5,305 bases of DNA, from positions 1 through 5,305 of the forward strand of contig CAMEXG010000140.1 in assembly GCA_945947045.1 (NCBI GenBank). Direction: 5' to 3'. The number at the start of each line of letters is the position of its first letter. The stretch's first letter is position 1. The stretch comes from an uncultured Spirochaetales bacterium (GTDB taxonomy: Bacteria; Spirochaetota; Spirochaetia; Sphaerochaetales; Sphaerochaetaceae). The notes beneath the pieces were generated by a model. That model saw only the letters and a list, made by a program, of their open reading frames with translations, made no database searches and had not been told where the DNA came from. The translations under genes were made by a program, and so were the position numbers. Shown here piece after piece: positions 1 to 5,091 of this stretch.

Positions 1-3
1 AAA

Positions 4-11
4 CTTCTCCT
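4..11 (-). promoter_or_regulatory. Shine-Dalgarno-like site for a gene left of the window
   Basis: Read on the minus strand, the sequence just after the prs stop codon contains AGGAGAAG, a good Shine-Dalgarno match, about 5 bases past the stop. No start codon is visible because the window ends. I infer that another minus-strand gene begins a few bases further on and is co-transcribed with prs. No terminator hairpin lies between them in the 15 visible bases. Confidence 0.35.
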
Positions 12-15
12 ATTT

Positions 16-1302
16 TTACTCTGGAAGACCGCTGTCATCAGCAGGGAAAGGTGCAGAAGGGTTGGCCTGTGTAGTATCCACCAACTTCTGAATAAACTTT
101 CTATTATCGAGAAGAGGTGAAATAGCCCTACCATGGTGAAGACGTGAAATGACGCGGGCAAAGAGTTCTGTCACATCCGCCTGGACAAACCACTCTTTCT
201 CCAAGAGCTCCTTTCCTTGGTAGACGGCGTTGGTGCCTATTATCCTATAGAAGATACCTTCTTTGTAAGCCTGGTCGAAGTTCTCTATGGCTCCGCCGTT
301 AAAGAAGGGAAGAGATACCATTACAATGACCTTCTTGGCACCTCTATTCATAAGCTCTCTCATGGCGATGATCATCGTACCTCCTGTCGCTATCATATCG
401 TCAGCCATAAGAACAGTCTTACCCTTTACGTCTCCGAGAAGGTTGATGGATTTAATATTTGTATTCTTTGCACTTGTGGAGACCTGGGAATAATCCCTCT
501 CTTTATAGAGCATGGCAAGCGGCCTATGAAGAGCCTGTGCATAGAACTTGTTTCTATTTACAGCCCCTGTATCGGGAGAAACTACAACGATATCAGGATC
601 TGAGAAATCGATAAGACGTCTCAGGGCGATAAGCGTCTGATAGGATCCATGAACGTTTTCAAGTCTACATGTAGAGAAGGCATTCTCGATTTCTCTGGAG
701 TGAATATCCAAAGTAATGATTCTGTCCACTCCAAGTTCTTCGCAGAAACGGGCGAACATAGCGGCAGTCAAAGCTTCTCTTGAAGCCTTCTTGTGCTGTC
801 TGGCGTATGGATATGTAGGAAGAACCAATGTGATTGATGCAGCTCCTGCATTAGTAAGCGCGTTGATTGTGGTGAAGAGGAACATCAGGTGGTCATTGAC
901 ACTTATTACCTGAGGTTCGTCCAAACCTGCAACCTTAATCGGAGCTGTATTTGATACATCGTGTACCACATACACATTGAGACCTCTCACAGGATCGATT
1001 ATCTCCGCCTTCTCTTCTCCGTTGCTGAACCTTGTGTACTTGACGTTTATGGAGAAGTCCGGGCAATGAAAGGATGTAGGAAGTTTTCCTGTAGGAATCT
1101 TCTTTGAATCCAAATCATCTAAGAGAGTGACAGTCTTCAATAACTCTTCTTCAGTAATTCCATGACGCTTTGTCAATGCCTCTGAAACCTTTTCATAACG
1201 AGCAATATATAGTCGTCTGAGGTGTTTCACTACTTTGCCTGTAAAATATTCTGAGCCAGGGCCGGCAATAACCCCTAACTTATGTGGTTTTAAGATACTC
1301 AT
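16..1302 (-). CDS. prs: Ribose-phosphate pyrophosphokinase (PRPP synthetase), long form
   Basis: Cytoplasmic enzyme that transfers pyrophosphate from ATP to ribose-5-phosphate, giving PRPP for pyrimidine, purine, NAD, histidine and tryptophan synthesis. The product is 428 residues. Visible motifs: N-terminal LGVIAGPGSEYF (about 9-20), FSNGE (92-96), flexible catalytic loop YPYARQHKK (164-172), DIHSRE (199-204), SPDTG (242-246) and PRPP loop ADDMIATGGT (300-309). The usual bacterial enzyme is about 315 residues. The excess is mainly a charged segment of roughly 50 residues between the first strand and the FSNGE region, plus a loop around 118-136. I recall similar long forms in spirochaetes. 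The frame stays open upstream to an ATG at 1374, but homology begins at MSILKPHKLG, so the 1302 start is preferred. No good Shine-Dalgarno precedes it; GGGGT lies about 13 bases upstream. Residue 304 in the PRPP loop is Ala where Asp is usual. Confidence 0.93.
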   Translation of the reverse strand: MSILKPHKLGVIAGPGSEYFTGKVVKHLRRLYIARYEKVSEALTKRHGITEEELLKTVTLLDDLDSKKIPTGKLPTSFHCPDFSINVKYTRFSNGEEKAEIIDPVRGLNVYVVHDVSNTAPIKVAGLDEPQVISVNDHLMFLFTTINALTNAGAASITLVLPTYPYARQHKKASREALTAAMFARFCEELGVDRIITLDIHSREIENAFSTCRLENVHGSYQTLIALRRLIDFSDPDIVVVSPDTGAVNRNKFYAQALHRPLAMLYKERDYSQVSTSAKNTNIKSINLLGDVKGKTVLMADDMIATGGTMIIAMRELMNRGAKKVIVMVSLPFFNGGAIENFDQAYKEGIFYRIIGTNAVYQGKELLEKEWFVQADVTELFARVISRLHHGRAISPLLDNRKFIQKLVDTTQANPSAPFPADDSGLPE

Positions 1303-1361
1303 TTGGTCTAAGGATACCCCAAAGCAAACATTGTGTTCAACAACGTCTATATATAAGAAAG

Positions 1362-1387
1362 AGAATGAAAACATGAGATTTCATTCT
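1362..1387. repeat. Inverted repeat between divergent prs and lipoprotein genes
   Basis: AGAATGAAA and TTTCATTCT form perfect 9-base arms separated by 8 bases, in the gap between the two divergent genes. On the plus strand the right arm is followed by a short T run, so the RNA could form a weak A/U-rich hairpin. As DNA it could be an operator for one or both genes. The repeat contains an ATG at 1373 that is in frame with the lipoprotein. No convincing -35/-10 pair was found here on either strand; TATATA at 1348-1353 is the best -10-like element. Confidence 0.4.
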
Positions 1388-1414
1388 TTTACGCCAAAAA
1401 TGCGTTATAAAAGT

Positions 1415-2341
1415 ATGAAGAAGATTCCCATATTACTTTCATTTTTATTGTTTTTCATTTCCTGCGTCCCTGGGGGCGGAGCAATCGAGGACATGACAAA
1501 AGACTTGATAAAGACTCCTCCTTCCCTTTTATCCTACACAATAGAAGGAAACACCACCCTCTCCCTTTCTTTCTCGGAGACAGTGGAAATAAAAGAGATG
1601 CTGATAAACGACCAAGTAATACTAAAGGAAAGACTCGGCTCTTCATTTTCCGTCCCCCTTCCCTTTTCTCTATCTCCCGGAGAAAAAGCCGGGATAAAGA
1701 TTACAGCTGAAGATGCAAACGGCAATATTGAACGATTCTATTTGACGGTCAAAGGAAGAAATTATGAAACACCATCCCTGATCATCAACGAAATATCGGT
1801 CAAGGGGACCCAATCAAATCCAGACAGAATAGAGTTATATGTACTAAAAAAAGGAGATACTGCCGGAGTAGTCATCTCTGATGACAAATACTCTTTTACC
1901 CTTCCATCTATTAAAGTGAAGGAAGGAGACATAATACTTGTTTATTGGGATAGAAGTACTACCAAAAAGAGTTATGAGCGGAATCGAGGAAAAATGACTT
2001 ATATAATAAATGCATCGGCGCCTTCTACTCTTTCAGGTCCCGAAGGTGCTGTAATTATCCGCAAAGAAGAAAAAGGCGATATGATGGATGCTTTTTTCTA
2101 CAGTGAGAAGGGAGAGGATGCACTAAAAGAGGGAGAAAAGAAAAATCTCTTCTCTGAAGCATTAGAAGTAGCAGAATGGGAGGGAGAAGCCTTCGATTCC
2201 TCTCTTATCACGTCGTCGAGGGTGATGGCGAGGCTTCCTGGGGCCATAGATACGGACACATGTGACGATTTCTTCATTACCGCCGCCAGGCGAAGTACCT
2301 TCGGAGAAGAAAACGAGTATGCTCCTTATCAGGGTATATGA
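1415..2341 (+). CDS. Lipoprotein with lamin-tail-like (LTD) domain, function unknown
   Basis: Predicted exported lipoprotein of 308 residues. The N-terminus is a short lipoprotein signal: MKK, a hydrophobic stretch, then FISC, placing the lipidated Cys at residue 17. Residues about 38-113 look like a beta-strand-rich, Ig-like module. Residues about 121-300 resemble a lamin-tail domain: LIINEI (122-127), DRIELYVL (137-144), then the typical closing pattern SRVMARLPG...DTDTCDDF (268-286) and FGEEN (296-300). This domain is known in secreted and surface proteins of bacteria, often beside nucleases or adhesins, but no catalytic domain is seen here. The start is uncertain. In-frame ATGs lie at 1373 and 1400 as well. 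Only 1373 has a purine-rich stretch upstream (AAGAAAGAG), while 1415 gives the most typical signal peptide. The gene stands alone, divergent from prs and convergent with uraA. I cannot assign a specific role. Confidence 0.8.
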   Translation: MKKIPILLSFLLFFISCVPGGGAIEDMTKDLIKTPPSLLSYTIEGNTTLSLSFSETVEIKEMLINDQVILKERLGSSFSVPLPFSLSPGEKAGIKITAEDANGNIERFYLTVKGRNYETPSLIINEISVKGTQSNPDRIELYVLKKGDTAGVVISDDKYSFTLPSIKVKEGDIILVYWDRSTTKKSYERNRGKMTYIINASAPSTLSGPEGAVIIRKEEKGDMMDAFFYSEKGEDALKEGEKKNLFSEALEVAEWEGEAFDSSLITSSRVMARLPGAIDTDTCDDFFITAARRSTFGEENEYAPYQGI

Positions 2342-2345
2342 CAAA

Positions 2346-2369
2346 TAATGGGGCGAAACCGCCCCATTA
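2346..2369. terminator. Hairpin shared by convergent lipoprotein gene and uraA
   Basis: TAATGGGGCG and CGCCCCATTA are perfect 10-base arms around a four-base AAAC loop. The hairpin starts 5 bases after the lipoprotein stop and lies 17 bases past the uraA stop. It is G/C-rich at the core. The minus-strand copy continues into TTTG; the plus-strand copy has no T run. Its position between two converging genes suggests a bidirectional transcript end, more convincing for uraA than for the lipoprotein gene. Confidence 0.75.
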
Positions 2370-2385
2370 CCGAGAAATAGGAAAA

Positions 2386-3735
2386 TCAATACTTTCCAAG
2401 AGAGCTTGAGTTCTCTTCGTTTGGCATATATTCCTTTCTTCTTCCTGGAAGAACAGCATTGAGGACAATACCGACGATAGATGCAACTGCAAGACCGGAG
2501 AAGCTTACTGCACCGAATGTAATTGCACCTGCAGCACTGTAGGAGATACCGATTGCAAGTCCGAGGATAAGAGCGGCGATGATAACGTTTCTTGAATCCT
2601 GGAAGTTTGTCTTGTTCTCTACAACGTTTCTGACTCCGATAGCTGAGATCATACCGTAGAGGATAATTGATACACCTCCGATTGTTGCACTGGGCATAGC
2701 TTCGATGAGAGCTGCAAACTTCGGACAGAATGAGAGTACGATTGCATATATTGCTGCAAGTCTGATTACGAATGGATCATAAACCTTTGTAAGGGCCAAT
2801 ACACCTGTGTTCTCACCATATGTTGTATTTGCTGGAGCTCCGAAGAGAGAAGCGATTGCTGTTCCCACACCGTCTCCGATAAGTGTTCTGTGTAGTCCTG
2901 GGTCTTCAATGAAGTTCTTTCCTACTGTTCCGCCGATGGCAGAGATATCACCCACATGCTCCATCATTGTTGCGAATGCGATTGGAACGATAGTGATGAT
3001 TGAAGAAAGGAGGAAACTCCAGTTTACGTTTCCACTGAAGAAAAGACCGAATACTGTATCCTGCATCTTAAACGGAAGACCAAACCATGCTGCGTTTGAT
3101 ACTGAGTTCACAACCGCCGCCCTAGAAGATGGATCCACGATGAGGGCGACAACGTAGGAAGCGATTACACCGATAAGAATAGGAATAATCTTGATCATTC
3201 CCTTTCCCCAGATGTTGCAGACGACCACTACGACGATTGCAACAAGAGCAACAGCCCAGTTTGTAGTACAGTTGTTGATAGCTGACGGTGCCAGGTTAAG
3301 ACCGATTGCAATGATGATAGGTCCTGTAACGACTGGTGGGAAGAACTTCATGACGTTCTTACTTCCGTAGATTTTACATACCAATGCGAGGACCAGATAC
3401 AAAAGACCGGCACAAGCAACACCTACACATGCGTATACAAGTGAGATTGATTCTGTGTATCCAAGTGCAACGCCTGCTGCCTTTACCGCTGCATATCCAC
3501 CGAGGAAGGCAAAAGATGAACCCAAGAATACAGGAACCTTTCTTCCTGTAACAAGGTGCATAAAGAGTGTTGCGATACCTGCAAATAGCAGGGTTGAACT
3601 GACGCTGAGGCCTGTAATGATTGGAACAAGTACTGTTGCTCCGAACATTGCGAACATGTGCTGCAGACCCAAAAGAAGAGTCTTACCTGTCCCCAGTTCC
3701 TTTGCGTTGTAGATGATGTCGTTGTTATTATCCAT
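2386..3735 (-). CDS. uraA: Uracil permease, NCS2 (uracil-xanthine permease) family
   Basis: Inner-membrane symporter that imports uracil, most likely with protons. The product is 449 residues, the normal size for this family, and strongly hydrophobic along most of its length, consistent with the 14-segment UraA fold. Family signatures: QHMFAMFGATVLVP (25-38), VPVFLGSSFAF (67-77), VTGPIIIAIGLNLA (136-149), MMEHVGD (257-263) and NTTYGENTGVLALTKV (303-318). Glu259 and Glu308 correspond to the two substrate-binding glutamates of E. coli UraA. The frame is open to an ATG at 3780, but the 3735 start is chosen because AAAGGAG sits 6 bases before it and MDNNND followed by the conserved core fits the family. 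It is transcribed away from pyrR across a structured leader that looks PyrR-responsive. The context favours uracil over xanthine as substrate. Confidence 0.93.
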   Translation of the reverse strand: MDNNNDIIYNAKELGTGKTLLLGLQHMFAMFGATVLVPIITGLSVSSTLLFAGIATLFMHLVTGRKVPVFLGSSFAFLGGYAAVKAAGVALGYTESISLVYACVGVACAGLLYLVLALVCKIYGSKNVMKFFPPVVTGPIIIAIGLNLAPSAINNCTTNWAVALVAIVVVVVCNIWGKGMIKIIPILIGVIASYVVALIVDPSSRAAVVNSVSNAAWFGLPFKMQDTVFGLFFSGNVNWSFLLSSIITIVPIAFATMMEHVGDISAIGGTVGKNFIEDPGLHRTLIGDGVGTAIASLFGAPANTTYGENTGVLALTKVYDPFVIRLAAIYAIVLSFCPKFAALIEAMPSATIGGVSIILYGMISAIGVRNVVENKTNFQDSRNVIIAALILGLAIGISYSAAGAITFGAVSFSGLAVASIVGIVLNAVLPGRRKEYMPNEENSSSLGKY

Positions 3736-3741
3736 CTGTTG

Positions 3742-3766
3742 CTCCTTTGTACCACCGGTAAAGGAG
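3742..3766 (-). promoter_or_regulatory. Hairpin burying the uraA ribosome-binding site
   Basis: The Shine-Dalgarno AAAGGAG (3748-3742) is perfectly complementary to CUCCUUU (3766-3760) just upstream in the same transcript. The helix continues with ACC pairing to GGU (3759-3757 with 3753-3751), leaving a two-base AC bulge and a three-base loop, for 10 base pairs in total. Folded this way, the whole ribosome-binding site is hidden, so uraA translation would be low unless another structure captures the CUCCUUU arm. Confidence 0.6.
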
Positions 3767-3835
3767 AAAAAAGGTCTCACCCCTCCGGCAAGACTGCAAC
3801 AAATCAGGGCACACTGCCCCCATATTATCTGCCTT

Positions 3836-3855
3836 ACCGGTCTCTCTGTACCAGC
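3836..3855 (-). promoter_or_regulatory. Candidate PyrR-binding stem-loop in the uraA leader
   Basis: GCUGGU and ACCGGU form a six-pair stem (two G-U) around the loop ACAGAGAG, which contains CAGAGA. PyrR of Bacillus is known to bind a stem-loop with loop consensus CNGNGA followed by purines, inside the longer consensus UCCAGAGAGGYU. Here the loop core and the following purine-rich GGUAAGGCAG match in character, but the flanking CC/GG differs. It begins about 15 bases after the predicted transcription start. pyrR is encoded immediately on the other side. Confidence 0.5.
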
Positions 3856-3877
3856 TTAAAGACTTTTTTGCTGATGC

Positions 3878-3907
3878 ATACTATCATGTCGCAACAAATA
3901 TGGTCAA
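3878..3907 (-). promoter_or_regulatory. Probable promoter of uraA
   Basis: On the minus strand, TTGACC (3907-3902) matches the -35 consensus at five of six positions. It is followed after 18 bases by TAGTAT (3883-3878), a four-of-six match to TATAAT; GATAGT two bases earlier gives a 16-base spacer as an alternative. Transcription would start near 3871-3869, just upstream of the structured leader. Confidence 0.5.
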
Positions 3908-3917
3908 TAAGTGTTGC
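3891..3917. repeat. Inverted repeat around the uraA -35 element
   Basis: GCAACA and TGTTGC form perfect six-base arms 15 bases apart. The uraA -35 hexamer lies between them, and the pyrR start is about 40 bases away. Position and spacing would suit a DNA-binding regulator, but six-base arms can arise by chance and no regulator is implied by the genes present. Confidence 0.25.
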
Positions 3918-3948
3918 CAAAGTAATCTAAATGTCTTAACAAGGATAT

Positions 3949-3952
3949 GAGG
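3949..3952 (+). promoter_or_regulatory. Ribosome-binding site deciding the pyrR start
   Basis: GAGG lies six bases before the ATG at 3959. The upstream in-frame ATG at 3947 has AAGG only three bases before it, too close to serve it well. This supports the 3959 start. Confidence 0.55.
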
Positions 3953-3958
3953 CGTAAA

Positions 3959-4501
3959 ATGGAAAGACGAGTTCAGATTCTTACTGAGACAGATGTGAAA
4001 CGGGCTTTGATGAGACTGTCTTATGAAATTATTGAAAAGAGCGAAGATTTAGATAAAGTAGTTCTGGCAGGAATCCACACAAGAGGAATCCCTATTTCGG
4101 AAGTCATTCGGGACAACATTGAGAAGCATACAGGAAAAAGACTGGAGATCTGTACTTTGGATATTACCTTCTATAGGGACGACTTATCGAAAAAAGGAGA
4201 GCTTCCTGAAGTGAAGGGCTCAATTTTTCCTGTAGACATCAACGGAAAAGAAGTGATCATCTGTGATGATGTTTTATATACGGGACGTACTTGCAGGGCT
4301 GCAATAGACAGTATTTTTGCAAAGGGCAGACCCAAAAGAATCTCACTCTGTGTCCTAATTGACAGAGGTCACAGAGAACTCCCTATCAGACCTGATTACA
4401 TAGGAAAGAATGTACCCACATCCCAGAAAGAGGTGATAAAAGTAAACATCGAAAGTATTGACGGGAAGACAGACGTAGAGATAATCGAAAAAGACAAATA
4501 G
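3959..4501 (+). CDS. pyrR: Bifunctional pyr regulator PyrR / uracil phosphoribosyltransferase
   Basis: PyrR binds pyr mRNA leaders when UMP is abundant and, in many bacteria, also converts uracil plus PRPP to UMP. The 180-residue product is the usual PyrR length. Visible features: N-terminal ILTETDVKRAL (7-17), GIHTRG (38-43), DITFYRDDL (68-76), PRPP-binding loop VIICDDVLYTGRT (99-111) and the PyrR-type segment DRGHRELPIRPDYIGKNV (135-152). These separate it from ordinary hypoxanthine phosphoribosyltransferases. The start at 3959 is chosen over 3947 from ribosome-binding-site spacing and from the fit to family N-termini. It is divergent from uraA, whose leader holds a candidate PyrR-binding loop; I saw no such loop in pyrR's own short leader. 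A -10-like TACTAT at 3879-3884 with TTAAAG 17 bases upstream is a weak possible promoter. Confidence 0.93.
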   Translation: MERRVQILTETDVKRALMRLSYEIIEKSEDLDKVVLAGIHTRGIPISEVIRDNIEKHTGKRLEICTLDITFYRDDLSKKGELPEVKGSIFPVDINGKEVIICDDVLYTGRTCRAAIDSIFAKGRPKRISLCVLIDRGHRELPIRPDYIGKNVPTSQKEVIKVNIESIDGKTDVEIIEKDK

Positions 4502-4531
4502 GTCTTCCCTCCTCTCCTTTCTTTTCAAGTC

Positions 4532-4563
4532 AGATGAAGAAGGGGAAAAGTCCCCTTCCATCT
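4532..4563. terminator. Hairpin shared by convergent pyrR and ssb
   Basis: GAAGGGGA and TCCCCTTC (4539-4546 and 4551-4558) are perfect eight-base arms with an AAAG loop. Outer arms AGATG and CATCT (4532-4536 and 4559-4563) add five more pairs after a two-base AA bulge on one side. The outer arm overlaps the ssb stop codon. Neither strand has a clear T run after the stem, so this may be a transcript-end or stability element rather than a classical intrinsic terminator. A run of 24 pyrimidines (4503-4526) lies between the pyrR stop and the hairpin. Confidence 0.65.
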
Positions 4564-4990
4564 AAAACTCGTAGAGGACTGAGAAATCAGACAGCATGTC
4601 GCTTTCACCGGTTTCATCCTCGATGACTTCAACCTGCCCCGCATTTCCTTTTGACAGAGGTCTGTACTCAAGGTGAGTGCAGATCACTTCCATTGTATTT
4701 CTCCTCTCTCCCTTTTTGGTCTCCCATTTACACATTCTAAGTCTTCCCAGGCATCTTACAGCCATGCCTTTCTTTACTCTCTCCAGGCATCTTTCACCTA
4801 AATCCCCCCAGCACTGGATAGGAATGAAAAGCGTATCCTGCTGCATGTTCCCGGCTCTATCCCGCCAAAACTGGTCGTTGGCGAGATTGAACTTAATTAA
4901 ACGCTTGTTTGTCGTGAGACTTGTGGCCACAACCTCGGGGTCGTTGACAGTGGTCCCCTCGAGTAAAATGTTGTTGAGTTGGTTAATCAT
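4562..4990 (-). CDS. ssb: Single-stranded DNA-binding protein, short form with unusual C-terminus
   Basis: Binds single-stranded DNA in replication, repair and recombination, normally as a tetramer of OB folds. The product is 142 residues, slightly short for a bacterial SSB. OB-fold features: NILLEGTTVNDPEV (7-20), RLIKFNLAND (30-39), DTLFIPIQCWGDLGERC (52-68), KKGMAVRCLGRLR (73-85) and EVICTHLEYRP (101-111). The tail is only about 30 residues, acidic (VIEDETGESDMLSD), and ends LYEF instead of the common DDDIPF-type tip that recruits partner proteins. The start is well supported: GGAGGA lies five bases before the ATG. The gene is convergent with pyrR and divergent from pyrH. It could be a housekeeping or an accessory SSB; without the rest of the genome I favour housekeeping. 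Confidence 0.88.
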   Translation of the reverse strand: MINQLNNILLEGTTVNDPEVVATSLTTNKRLIKFNLANDQFWRDRAGNMQQDTLFIPIQCWGDLGERCLERVKKGMAVRCLGRLRMCKWETKKGERRNTMEVICTHLEYRPLSKGNAGQVEVIEDETGESDMLSDFSVLYEF

Positions 4991-4995
4991 ATTAT

Positions 4996-5001
4996 TCCTC
5001 C
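4996..5001 (-). promoter_or_regulatory. Ribosome-binding site of ssb
   Basis: GGAGGA on the minus strand is a near-perfect Shine-Dalgarno, five bases before the ssb ATG. It is the strongest one in the window and is not caught in an obvious hairpin. Confidence 0.75.
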
Positions 5002-5068
5002 ATTATATAGAACGCGTTTTTTCCTTAATTTGTCCAAAAAAGACTCTCATAGAGGTCAAACTGTGTTA

Positions 5069-5086
5069 TTCTCTCCAAAGGGAGAA
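5069..5086 (+). promoter_or_regulatory. Hairpin containing the pyrH ribosome-binding site
   Basis: UUCUC(U)CC pairs with GGGAGAA across an AAA loop, giving seven base pairs with one bulged U. The right arm is the Shine-Dalgarno of pyrH, five bases before its ATG. The stem is modest in strength, so it may only tune translation. Confidence 0.4.
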
Positions 5087-5091
5087 GTAAA

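Larger units (their letters stand above)
3736..3870 (-). promoter_or_regulatory. uraA 5' leader with chained alternative RNA helices (probable PyrR-responsive switch)
   Basis: About 135 bases separate the predicted transcription start from the uraA ATG. Four helices can be drawn. I: 3855-3850 with 3841-3836, the CAGAGA stem-loop. II: CCGGUAAGGC (3840-3831) with GUCUUGCCGG (3794-3785), 10 pairs, enclosing a small hairpin at 3820-3806. III: 3791-3780 with 3764-3752, about 12 pairs including several G-U and one bulged A. IV: the hairpin hiding the ribosome-binding site. Neighbouring helices in this list share bases, so I excludes II, II excludes III, and III excludes IV. A weak GGU-GAG-ACC hairpin before a run of six U (3784-3767) might act as a terminator. 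The pairings are seen directly; control by PyrR is inferred. Confidence 0.6.

Noticed and set aside
217..913. Plus-strand open frames opposite prs
   Set aside because: They lie antisense to a strongly conserved coding sequence, show no recognisable domain, and are shadows of codon use in prs.
1303..1374. N-terminal extension of Prs from an ATG at 1374
   Set aside because: The 24 extra residues do not look like the family, the ATG has no ribosome-binding site, and the conserved N-terminus begins at the 1302 start.
1235..1414. Long 5' extension of the lipoprotein frame
   Set aside because: It overlaps prs on the other strand and would bury the signal peptide about 60 residues inside the protein. 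ATG 1373 remains a possible start, but 1235 does not.
2807..3755. Open frames on both strands overlapping uraA
   Set aside because: They are out of frame or antisense to a confidently identified permease and have no family features.
3736..3780. Upstream start for uraA at 3780
   Set aside because: The ATG at 3735 has a well-spaced AAAGGAG, while the extension would translate through the regulatory leader.
3767..3784. Classical intrinsic terminator in the uraA leader (GGU-GAG-ACC then six U)
   Set aside because: The stem has only three firm pairs plus weak G-U and A-U additions, so I do not annotate it separately. It is mentioned as a possibility in the leader entry.
5002..5007. Perfect TATAAT on the minus strand just upstream of ssb
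   Set aside because: It abuts the ribosome-binding site, so transcription would start inside or after it, and no -35 element lies at 16-18 bases. It is more likely coincidental; a near-leaderless transcript is not excluded.
4677..5090. Plus-strand frame opposite ssb and ending just before pyrH
   Set aside because: Antisense to the conserved OB fold. The pyrH start at 5092 has its own ribosome-binding site and does not need this frame.
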